Assembly: GCF_029854215.1 (NCBI RefSeq)
Contig: NZ_CP122961.1
Coordinates: 2,852,001-2,916,000 of the forward strand
From: Halomonas alkaliantarctica
Lineage (GTDB): Bacteria > Pseudomonadota > Gammaproteobacteria > Pseudomonadales > Halomonadaceae
Direction of reading: 5' to 3'
DNA length: 64,000 nt
The position numbers were made by a program, and so were the translations under genes. The stretch's first letter is position 1. Every line of letters begins with the position of its first letter. Below, piece after piece: positions 18,016-25,590 of the stretch. Below the pieces are notes generated by a model. It made no database searches. It worked only from the letters and a program-made list of their open reading frames with translations, and was not told the DNA's origin.

Positions 18016-18942
18016 TTAGGAATAAAGCTCCCATTCGATATCTTGGGAGATAGGAACATCGGCAATATTCTCACCCATTAGCCACCGGATTAGGCGCTCT
18101 ATATTATTAACGCCTCGGCTCTTTTTATCGTAAAGGGCATAGAAACCTGAACCGATGATAACGTTTTCAGCAAAAACGTTTATCAGCCGTCCATCGCTGA
18201 TCTCATCTTCTACAAATACGCGTGGGCAAAGACAGATACCTGCCCCACTCCTGGCTGATGCCAAGCCAAGAAAGATATGGTCGAACACCTGCCCTGCTAA
18301 TGTCTGGTTAGTAACAATACCCGCTTTGCGAAACCAGTTAGGCCATGCTGATATCCGGCTTTTGGTATGAAGCAGTTTAAAGCGCAGCAAATCGGATGGT
18401 GACTCAAGACGTTCACCTTCAAACAGTCTAGGGGCTGCTACCGCGACAGAAACATCATCAAGTATACGAACACACTCCATTCCAGACTTCTTCATCGGGT
18501 AACGTCTTATGATCAGGTCACTCTGCTCGTAGGCTTTACTCAACACATCGGTAGTGGATACTTCGGTTTTTACCTCAACGTTTGGAAAGGCTCGTTGAAA
18601 GTCTGCGATACGCGGCACTAGCCACTGCACTGAAAAGGTGGGGGTTGAATTCACACTGATGCGGTTGAGAACGTTAGAGCTCGTTAGGTTTTGCGACGCC
18701 ACCGCGATAATATCCAGGCTCTCCGTTACATCTTTAAGAAAATTCCTCGCCTTCGGCGTTAACTCAATACCGTTGCCTTTCTTCTGGAAAAGCTTCTGAT
18801 TGAAGTGGTGCTCTAATATTTTTATCTGTTGACTTATCGCGCTATGACTAACGTTCAGTTCGATGGCGGCCTTGGTCACACTCTCATGACGTGCAGCGGC
18901 CTCAAAGGCTGCAATGGCTTTCAAAGGGGGCAAGCGCCGCAT
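18016..18942 (-). CDS. LysR-family regulator of the phosphonate cluster
   Basis: About 308 residues with an N-terminal winged helix (LKAIAAFEAAARHESVTKAA, then AISQQIKILEHHFNQKLFQK) and a GcvA-like effector domain (VQWLVPRIADFQRAFPNVEV). The ATG at 18942 has a GAGACGAAAG site; a TTG eight codons upstream is less likely. The gene is upstream of the ABC operon on the same strand, separated by a 274-base gap with a dyad, and divergent from the EPSP synthase gene. It probably activates the operon in response to the phosphonate or a breakdown product, and it may also affect aroA. Confidence 0.85.
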   Translation of the reverse strand: MRRLPPLKAIAAFEAAARHESVTKAAIELNVSHSAISQQIKILEHHFNQKLFQKKGNGIELTPKARNFLKDVTESLDIIAVASQNLTSSNVLNRISVNSTPTFSVQWLVPRIADFQRAFPNVEVKTEVSTTDVLSKAYEQSDLIIRRYPMKKSGMECVRILDDVSVAVAAPRLFEGERLESPSDLLRFKLLHTKSRISAWPNWFRKAGIVTNQTLAGQVFDHIFLGLASARSGAGICLCPRVFVEDEISDGRLINVFAENVIIGSGFYALYDKKSRGVNNIERLIRWLMGENIADVPISQDIEWELYS

Positions 18943-19094
18943 AGCTTTCGTCTCTTTTTCTAACAATAGAGTCTTTACATTATTCTATTGCAGGCTGTTT
19001 TACTCGTCTATCATGACTTTTCCCCCTTCGCAACGTCAGGCTCAGCATGACGTTACCTCTCTTTGGCTTTCAATAAACTCCGGTGTCCCTTCCC

Positions 19095-20360
19095 ATGACG
19101 ACGTCCTTGCCTACCATCGAAATCTTGCGCTCTCCGTTAAAGCTCCATGGCAAGGTGGGGGTGCCGGGATCAAAGTCGATTACCAATAGAGCACTGCTGG
19201 TAGCCGCCCTGGCAACCGGTAAAAGCTCACTCTCCGGCGTGCTGGTAAGCGATGACACACGTTATATGGTTAAGGCACTCACGGAACTCGGCGTCTGCAT
19301 CAGATTCTCCAGCGACACATGTATCGACATTGAGGGCACGGGGACACTTAAGCAACCTTGCGACTCGTTGTATCTTGGCAATGCAGGAACAGCGATACGC
19401 TTTCTGACAGCAGCCTGCGCCCTGGTTAAGGGTACTGTCGTGCTCAATGGTGATGAGCACATGCAGAAAAGGCCGATTCACCCTTTGATTGATGCCTTAA
19501 ATGCGGCAGGCATTCATGCGACAGTCCCCTCTTCGGGATGCCCACCGTGCCAGGTGCATGGTCAAGGCTCCATACTGGGAGGCACCATAAGCGTCAGCGG
19601 CAATCTTTCCAGCCAGTTCCTTTCATCCCTTATGCTAGTAGCCCCACTGGCCAAACAATCTACGACAATCAAACTCGCCGAAGACACTATCGGCGCTTTA
19701 GGTTACATAGAGATTACACGCTCTGTTATGAACGCTTTTGGTGCCCATGTTTATCAGGATGATGAGAAGCGCTTCCACATCGCAAACACTGGGTATAACA
19801 CCTGCGATTTCAAAGTAGAGCCAGATGCATCAGCCGCTACTTACTTCTGGGCTGCCGAGACATTAACAGGAGGCATGATTGACCTAGGGTATTCGCCTAG
19901 CGATTTTTCCCAACCCGATGTAGCAGCGCACACGTTAATGCAGTCATTCCCTTCTTTGCCTAGCTGTATTGATGGCGCACAATTGCAAGATGCGATCCCC
20001 ACGCTGGCGGTGTTGGCCGCTTTTGGCTATTCAAAAGTGCGCTTTACCGGCATCGCGAACCTTCGCGTCAAGGAGTGCGACCGTATCGCGGCTGTACATA
20101 AAGGGCTCAATTGCATAAAACCTGGGCTTGCGACTATTGAAGGTGACGACCTGATAGTCATTGGTGATCCAGAACTGCCCACTCAGGCTCGACCATGCAC
20201 GATAGACACTATGTCCGACCATCGTATCGCCATGAGTTTTGCACTCGCCGGGCTGAAGTGCCGCGGGATCAAGATATTGGATCCCAAGTGTGTGGATAAG
20301 ACTTTTCCCAATTATTGGTCTGAGCTTTCAAAACTGGGTGTTTCATTCAGCTATGCTTAA
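19095..20360 (+). CDS. aroA: Free-standing EPSP synthase (3-phosphoshikimate 1-carboxyvinyltransferase)
   Basis: A 421-residue enzyme of the shikimate pathway joining PEP and shikimate-3-phosphate. Catalytic regions are VPGSKSITNRALL, SGNLSSQFLSSLM, LRVKECDRIAAV, MSDHRIAMSFAL and CVDKTFPNYW, all with the expected Lys, Ser, Arg, Asp and His residues. The PEP/glyphosate loop reads LGNAGTAIRFLTA: Gly98 keeps the sensitive-type glycine, but Phe103 stands where Escherichia coli has Pro101. Many Pseudomonas and Halomonas relatives carry AroA fused to TyrA, so this may be a second copy. It is divergent from the LysR gene. Start at ATG 19095 or GTG 19083; no strong ribosome-binding site. Confidence 0.88.
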   Translation: MTTSLPTIEILRSPLKLHGKVGVPGSKSITNRALLVAALATGKSSLSGVLVSDDTRYMVKALTELGVCIRFSSDTCIDIEGTGTLKQPCDSLYLGNAGTAIRFLTAACALVKGTVVLNGDEHMQKRPIHPLIDALNAAGIHATVPSSGCPPCQVHGQGSILGGTISVSGNLSSQFLSSLMLVAPLAKQSTTIKLAEDTIGALGYIEITRSVMNAFGAHVYQDDEKRFHIANTGYNTCDFKVEPDASAATYFWAAETLTGGMIDLGYSPSDFSQPDVAAHTLMQSFPSLPSCIDGAQLQDAIPTLAVLAAFGYSKVRFTGIANLRVKECDRIAAVHKGLNCIKPGLATIEGDDLIVIGDPELPTQARPCTIDTMSDHRIAMSFALAGLKCRGIKILDPKCVDKTFPNYWSELSKLGVSFSYA

Positions 20361-20381
20361 GCGTCAACTATCGCAATATTT

Positions 20382-20918
20382 CTAAACTATCCTTACATGC
20401 TTCCGAATAGCGCGAATATCGTCGATATCAACTGGTCTCGAGAGCACGGCCTTATAACGGATCAAGTCTTCCTTCAACATTAAGGGAAGCTCCAGGTCCA
20501 GTAAGCTGGCTGTTTCATAGCGGTCAAACTCTATATTTAACGGCACCCAGGCTTGGCTGGCGGCATCAAAAATATGCGCGCCGCTAGCATTGCCAACTTC
20601 CACCTTAATGCCTGCATACTTGAACTGGACGTAGGTTAAATCCCAGCCTTCTTCGCAGCGGTGCGCAGCGGGCTTGGATATATACGCCTGCCCCGCCTGC
20701 ACCACCGTCGAAAAGTCTACATCGGGGACAAACAGATCAATATCATTCAGCGCTCGCTCAGCACCATACCCCTTTGCGGCGAGGCCGCCGCAGATTTGAA
20801 AAGGAATATTTCTGTCTCTCAATAACCCTACTATCCATTGGGTTGCTAATTGATGCACGTCCGCCCTTCTTTTCACATATAGCCCCAAGATTATCACGCC
20901 AGTTTTGAACCACCGCAA
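20382..20918 (-). CDS. Nucleotidyltransferase-fold protein
   Basis: A 178-residue protein with the nucleotidyltransferase pattern: ICGGLAAKGYGAERALNDID gives the GG...DxD metal site (in AERALNDIDLFVPD), and a third acidic residue may be in IKVEVGNASG. Such proteins include aminoglycoside-modifying and toxin-like enzymes, but nothing here shows the substrate, and no partner antitoxin gene is seen. The N terminus up to about residue 14 looks unusual, so a GTG start at 20876 is possible. It converges on aroA, 21 bases away. Confidence 0.65.
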   Translation of the reverse strand: MRWFKTGVIILGLYVKRRADVHQLATQWIVGLLRDRNIPFQICGGLAAKGYGAERALNDIDLFVPDVDFSTVVQAGQAYISKPAAHRCEEGWDLTYVQFKYAGIKVEVGNASGAHIFDAASQAWVPLNIEFDRYETASLLDLELPLMLKEDLIRYKAVLSRPVDIDDIRAIRKHVRIV

Positions 20919-20995
20919 AGGCTAGCGAGGTTAGCTAGCCGCCATCATAGTCTACCTGGTCACTAACCTGACACTGAGCGCTTATTCCCACAGCC

Positions 20996-21081
20996 GATTA
21001 TCAATTATGTACAAGCATTCGGGTTGTGACCAATCAGAAGTGGCGGCATGACTAACGCAGGCCGGTTTCAATTTATCAAGA
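20996..21081 (+). repeat. Remnant copy of an AraC-gene leader (copy A)
   Basis: This stretch matches the leader and first 11 codons of the AraC gene at 26810: ATGTACAAGCATT at 21007-21019, a gap, then GGCGGCATG and codons for AGRFQFIK. After about 21081 the match stops and the sequence becomes the end of the AraC remnant on the other strand. It is therefore a deletion scar that keeps promoter and start but no gene. The same leader occurs near 46291. Confidence 0.75.
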
Positions 21082-21755
21082 CGGTGCTATCCGGCTTGGT
21101 GAAAGCAGGCGGGAGCGCGAAGTTCTCCCGCATCCGTTTCGTTTCGGCAGTTGGCGTCAATCCGAAAAGCCGTTTGAACTCCCGATTGAATTGCGAAGCA
21201 CTCAGGTAGCCGACGGCGTGGCAAGCGTCCTCTGCCGTCATGCTCTGACGAACCATCAGCAGTCGTGCTTGATGCAGTCGCGTGGATTTAACGTACTGCA
21301 TGGGTGAAGTGTGCGTAATGGCTTTGAAGTGATTAAGAAACGTCGGAACGCTCATACCGGCCTCGCTAGCCAGTTGCGACAGGTTAAGCGGCTGAGCGTA
21401 GGTCGCGTGAATGTGGCGTAACGCCTTGCCGATTTTCCCGAACTGCCACTGCATTGCCAGCGCCGCACGCATGGCATTGCCCTGCGCACCGGTGAGCACG
21501 CGAAAATACAGTTCTCTCACCAGCGCGGGGCCGAGAATCTCCGCCTCAAGCGGCTGACTCATCGTTTCGAGGAAACGTGTCACGGACACCCGCAAAGCAT
21601 CATCCATGGGACTGGACATTAGGCTTTGGGCCACGTTTTCCTGGGCAGGAGATTGATGGCGGTCGATCTGGATCATCAGCTCCGCGGCGAGCTGAAAGGT
21701 GGTCGGCTCGTTTCGCACCGATTGGGCTGGTCGTTCGATGTCCCGCTCGCCGCGC
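21068..21755 (-). pseudogene. AraC-family regulator lacking its N-terminal domain
   Basis: About 225 residues remain. The C-terminal DNA-binding part is complete, with two helix-turn-helix units (LNLSQLASEAGMSVPTFLNHF and DACHAVGYLSASQFNREFKR). The AraC_N-type sensor domain is cut short and begins abruptly near 21755 with non-homologous sequence. The end of the frame (TVLIN) is supplied by the adjacent leader remnant, so the C terminus may also be altered. On the other side of the breakpoint is the tail of an SDR gene pointing the opposite way. Confidence 0.72.
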
Positions 21756-21968
21756 TCGATCCCCGAATACGATGCGCTGTTTGATCCGATTCGTAATGCC
21801 CGCATCGAGAAAAGCGGTCAGCAACTTGGAGATCCGGCAAAGGCAGCTCGCGCCATGCTGAACGCAATAGCCAGCGACACGCCGCCGGAGCATCTGCTGC
21901 TGGGAAGCGATGCACTAGCGCTGGTGAGCAGCAAGTTGTCGGCGCTTGCCGACGAAATCAGTGAATGA
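21756..21968 (+). pseudogene. SDR oxidoreductase C-terminal remnant
   Basis: About 70 codons match the C-terminal end of short-chain dehydrogenases of the type often paired with AraC regulators: SGQQLGDPAKAARAMLNAIA followed by PPEHLLLGSDALALV. The cofactor-binding and catalytic parts are gone. The remnant meets the truncated AraC gene head to head at about 21755, so one deletion removed the shared promoter region and the 5' halves of both genes. Confidence 0.72.
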
Positions 21969-22083
21969 GAGACACTCACGCGCTCGACCGATGGCTGAAG
22001 GTTCAACTGCTAAATCCCTTCTTCCCATGGTTATGAATCGTCGGGTGGTAGAGTATCGTCAGTCATTTCGTCGTAATGAAGTG

Positions 22084-22475
22084 TTAGCGACTCTTAAGCA
22101 GGGGCTCCAGCTTCAACTCTGGATACTGCTTCGACACATTCGCAACGTCATTGCGGGTTTCTGCGATGATCCACACCCTCACCTGCTTGGCTGCCTCGCT
22201 TAGCGGCTTTTTGCGTGAGTGAACCAAGTGGCATAGCCGCTCGGTGGCAATCGCGGTTGGCGTGGCGGGCACCAGCGAGCCCGTTTCCAGCCAGTGGGAG
22301 GCGATATTCAGCCAACCGATGGCGATCCCCTGGCCCAGCAGGGCCTCCTGGAGCACAACGGCATAGTCCGAAAATACCAGTGAGTGAGTCGTCCCATAAT
22401 CTTGCAGATGGAAATTAGGCAGGAGCTCGAACCAGTCTATACGGCTGTCACTCAGGCTTATTAAGGTGGTGGCAA
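22084..22475 (-). pseudogene. LysR-family regulator C-terminal remnant
   Basis: About 130 residues resemble the end of a LysR effector domain (FSDYAVVLQEALLGQGIAIG, then LVPATPTAIATERLCHLVHS). The helix-turn-helix and first effector half are absent. The piece starts where the ABC ATPase remnant begins on the other strand, so here too a deletion joined two divergent genes and removed both 5' ends. No start codon or ribosome-binding site belongs to it. Confidence 0.7.
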
Positions 22476-23122
22476 TATCGTTGCTGGGCCCTTCGGGCTC
22501 TGGAAAAACGACCTTGCTTGGTGCCTTGGGCGGGTTCATCATGCATTCTTCGGGGTCAGTATGGGTAGGGGATCAGGACATGACGTATATGCCTCCTCAC
22601 AAGCGCAATATCGGCATCGTTTTTCAGAGCTACGCGCTCTTTCCTCATATGAGTGTCGGTGAAAACGTCGCTTTTCCCTTGCGGGCTCGTCGCCTGCCTA
22701 AGTCAACGTGGCCGAAGCGAGTTAAACAGGCGCTGACCATTCTGCTCCCGGTAACCCGCATTGATGAGCACACTGTCCGGCTAGGCGATCACACACTGCG
22801 TTCGGCCAAGACTATTACTACCCATGACGATCTACTGCTGGCGATTCAAACCGAAAAACTGCTGATCGATGACGGCCTCCATGAACCGGGCATCAATCGC
22901 CTCTCATGCCGGGTCACTGAGGCCATCTATCAAGGCGATAGCCTGAGACTCTTCCTTGAGTTGGAAGATGGAACCTCAATCAGCATGCGTCAGCCCAGTC
23001 ACCATACGGCACTGCAAAAGATTCCACCGCTCGGCGAGCGTCTGAGCGTGGTACTGCATCCAGAGGACACCGTTATCGTGCCTCGTGCGGGATGCGCCAC
23101 TCCGGCGGCAAACGTCGCCTGA
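22466..23122 (+). pseudogene. Polyamine-type ABC ATPase, truncated and internally deleted
   Basis: The remaining 218 codons contain Walker A (LLGPSGSGKTTLL) and the Q-loop segment IVFQSYALFPHMSVGENVAF, then jump after WPKRVKQAL directly to a TOBE domain (RIDEHTVRLGDHTLRSAKTI to LHPEDTVIV). The signature, Walker B and switch histidine are all missing, about 110 residues, and the first 30 or so residues are gone as well. It cannot hydrolyse ATP. The TOBE domain and the following genes point to a former spermidine/putrescine importer. Confidence 0.78.
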
Positions 23123-23162
23123 CATAACTTCAAAGCACCTCAGAAAGGAGTCATTCACGATC

Positions 23163-23861
23163 ATGGAACTTTCCAATTTTAAAGTTCTTACCTTCGATGT
23201 CTTGGGCACGCTGATCGATTTCGAAACCGGTGTACTGGACTCTATCCGTCGAATTGGTGGTAATACTGCTCAGGAATTTAGCGACGACACCATTTTCGAG
23301 GCCTACAAACGTGGGCGGGATCGCTACCCTGGCCGTTCGAGCAGTGCCATGGCAGATGTCTATCGCTCACTGGCGGAGGAGTTGAAGCTGCCTGCGGATT
23401 CGATTTCAGCCGATTCTTTCCAACTGGCAGTGCTTCATTGGCCCGCCTTCGAGGATTCAGTGGCGGCGCTAAAGCGCCTACGCAAGCACTACCGTCTGGT
23501 AGCGATGACCAATGCCGACCGTACCGCGTTCTCTTGCTATTCGCATATCCTCGACGACCCGTTCGACGATAGCGTGACCTGCGACGAGACAGGCGTGGCC
23601 AAGCCCAACCCGCAATTCTTCGCTTACAACCGTGGCCGTCAGGCGGCCCACGGCTATAAGTTCTCGGAAATACTGCATGTCGCACAAAGCCAATACCATG
23701 ACATCGGCATTGCCAAGGAGCTAGGTTACACCACTTGCTGGATAGAGCGTCGTCAAGGTCAGGCGGGGTTTGGCGGCACACCGGAACCCGCACAGGTGAC
23801 AACACCTGACTTCCATTTCCCCACGCTGAAGGCGTTGGCCGACGCCGTGGAGAAGGTGTGA
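23163..23861 (+). CDS. HAD-superfamily hydrolase, haloacid dehalogenase type II
   Basis: A complete 232-residue HAD protein in the middle of broken genes. Motif I is LTFDVLGTLIDF, motif II TNADRTAF, motif III the lysine in GVAKPNPQFFAYN and motif IV HVAQSQYHDIGIAKELG. The start at 23163 follows AAAGGAG; an upstream frame from 23085 runs through the ATPase end. The gene stop and the ATG of the oxidase remnant nearly touch (TGATATG), so it belonged to the polyamine cluster. Its substrate is unknown. Whether it is still expressed is uncertain because the upstream part is decayed. Confidence 0.8.
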   Translation: MELSNFKVLTFDVLGTLIDFETGVLDSIRRIGGNTAQEFSDDTIFEAYKRGRDRYPGRSSSAMADVYRSLAEELKLPADSISADSFQLAVLHWPAFEDSVAALKRLRKHYRLVAMTNADRTAFSCYSHILDDPFDDSVTCDETGVAKPNPQFFAYNRGRQAAHGYKFSEILHVAQSQYHDIGIAKELGYTTCWIERRQGQAGFGGTPEPAQVTTPDFHFPTLKALADAVEKV

Positions 23862-23862
23862 T

Positions 23863-24587
23863 ATGAGTGGGCCGCAGCTTGAATCCCAAATTGCTTCGCT
23901 TTGGCGTGACTCGGCTAAATTTCGTGCCTCTTACCAGAGATAAGAACGTCGATATCGCCATCACCGGAGGAGGATACACGGGATTGACCGCGGCCCATCG
24001 GCTGGCAGAAAGGGGGGGCCAGGCCATCGTGGTGGACGCCAACCCTATCGGCTGGGGGCAAGCGGTCGCAATGGCGGCGTGGTATCCGCCAAGTTCCGGC
24101 TCTCGTTCCCCAGTATCGCTCAGACCCACGGTATGCCAGTCGCCACTACCATGCACCGGCTCTGTCATGAGGCGGTGGATAAGGTGGATGGCCGGGTCGA
24201 ATTCGGCGGCCGGGGGCATTCGGTAAAAATGATTCACAGGCAGCATTCGACTCTCTACGCAAAGCCATGGTGTCACTCTTTCCAGAGCTTGCCGATATAG
24301 GCATCGCCTACCGTTGTTCAGGGCATGTGGGCATGACACTGGATGCCTTGCCCCATGTCGGCAGGTTTGATGACAGGGTTTGCTACGCCGCCGGTTACAA
24401 CGGCGCTGGAGTAGCTATGTCTACTTTACTCGGGCGTTTGGCGGCGGACTATGCCATGGGCGAAAGCCCTGATGTGGCACTGCTGGCAGCGGAGCGGCTC
24501 CAATCCGTCCCGTTTTACCCTTTACGTGAAGTCGGTATTCGACTGGTAGCAGGTTACTACCAGTTCCTTGATGCAATCGGGCGCTGA
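23863..24587 (+). pseudogene. FAD-dependent oxidoreductase remnant (gamma-glutamylputrescine oxidase-like)
   Basis: The start MSGPQLESQIASLWRDSAKF is normal, but a stop follows at about residue 27. The FAD-binding segment VDIAITGGGYTGLTAAHRLA is then read in another frame, AKFRLSFPSIAQTHGM and RLCHEAVDKVD in yet another, and the C-terminal CYAAGYNGAGVAMSTLLGRL in the last. Compared with DAO-type oxidases of about 430 residues, roughly 200 are lost. Several frameshifts and deletions make it inactive. Its neighbours (HAD, polyamine ABC remnants) fit a PuuB-like role in the ancestor. Confidence 0.75.
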
Positions 24588-24878
24588 TGGGGCGTCGGAG
24601 GCGTTGGGCATCACCATTATCCAGGAGAGCGCCCCAGACGCCTGGCCGATGAGATGGTGTGGCACGAGAAGACCTCTATCCGTTGGACGTTGACCGAGCC
24701 TTCGCCAATTTCGAGGAGATCAAACCGTATATCACCACATGGTGGACCTCCGGTGGGCAGTCGGCACAGCTACTCTACGATGGCGAAGTGGAAGTGTCGT
24801 GCTGCTCATCTGCGTGCTGGCAATTTTCTATGTAGTGAGCCGACTCGTCCCTCTCGAGAAGATACTGGGTGCAAAATG
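24588..24878 (+). pseudogene. Fragments of polyamine-binding protein and first permease
   Basis: From about 24658 a frame reads YPLDVDRAFANFEEIKPYIT and WWTSGGQSAQLLYDGEVEV, typical of the middle of a PotD/PotF-like binding protein. It is joined near 24797 to the tail of a PotB-like permease ending VVSRLVPLEKILGAK and a stop that overlaps the next start. Most of both genes is missing. The first 70 bases have no recognisable match. Confidence 0.65.
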
Positions 24879-25190
24879 AATAAACTATCCTTGAGCAGAA
24901 TCAGCTTCATTGGCTATGTGATAGTGGTACTGATTTTCTTGATTTTGCCACTACTGGTAGTCGTTCCCATGTCATTCTCAGACAGTCGTTTTCTGTCCTT
25001 TCCACCCAGCAGTTTCTCATTCCGCTGGTATGACACTTTCTTCAATAACCCGGAGTGGATGTCTGCCGCGAAAACGAGTTTGATCGTGGCGTTCTCCACG
25101 GCCTTGATCGCCACACCAATTGGCGTGGCAGCGGCCTATGCCATCAACAACTCCTCCCACCGGCTGATGCGCCATCTAACACGTCCGCCT
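24876..25190 (+). pseudogene. PotC-like permease, 3' truncated
   Basis: The N terminus of a second polyamine permease is intact: MNKLSLSRISFIGYVIVVLI, a first membrane helix, then MSFSDSRFLSFPPSSFSFRW and the start of the transport domain (VAFSTALIATPIGVAAAYAI). The match ends near RLMRHL, around codon 100 of about 270. The conserved ATPase-contact loop is lost. The open frame continues to 25283 but only as antisense of the VOC gene. This marks the right end of the decayed cluster. Confidence 0.72.
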
Positions 25191-25230
25191 CACCAAGGCC
25201 CGGCCAGCGCTGATTACATTGCTCGCGGGA

Positions 25231-25590
25231 CTATGCCCGTCCCTCTGACCACACGGCAAACTCGTTGCCGCTGGGCTCGATGAAGTGAAAACGGAAGCCA
25301 CCTGGGAACTCGAAAATTGGTTTTATAATCTGACCGCAGTGATCCACCACCTTTTTGTAAGTAGCTTCCAGGTGATCGCTGTAGAACACCAGCAGGGCGG
25401 CGCCGTTGTCGGTACGGCTGCAGGCGTCCGCCTGGTAGAAGCCGCCATCCAAGCCCTGGTTGGAAAACGCACTGTATTCCGGGCCGTAGTCGGTGAATTC
25501 CCAGCCAAACACCGCTGAGAAAAAGGTTTTGGTGGCGTTCAAGTCCTTGGCGGCGAGCTCGACGTAGTTGAGCTTTTCATGTTGGTTCAT
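25231..25590 (-). CDS. VOC-family (glyoxalase/bleomycin-resistance-like) protein
   Basis: A 119-residue protein of the vicinal-oxygen-chelate fold: KLNYVELAAKDLNATKTFF at the start, VFGWEFTDYGPEYSAF, and a C-terminal FEFPGGFRFHFIEPSGNEFA with the metal-site glutamate. The role is open; members act in detoxification or antibiotic binding. The ATG at 25590 has AGGGGCAGGG before it; it overlaps the 3' end of the lipoprotein gene by 14 bases, so both may be cotranscribed. It directly borders the decayed polyamine cluster. Confidence 0.8.
   Translation of the reverse strand: MNQHEKLNYVELAAKDLNATKTFFSAVFGWEFTDYGPEYSAFSNQGLDGGFYQADACSRTDNGAALLVFYSDHLEATYKKVVDHCGQIIKPIFEFPGGFRFHFIEPSGNEFAVWSEGRA

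Noticed and set aside
23278..24339. A 353-codon open frame on the minus strand.
   Set aside because: It is antisense to the HAD gene and oxidase remnant, has no recognisable domain and a composition rich in Arg, Pro and His as expected of a shadow frame.
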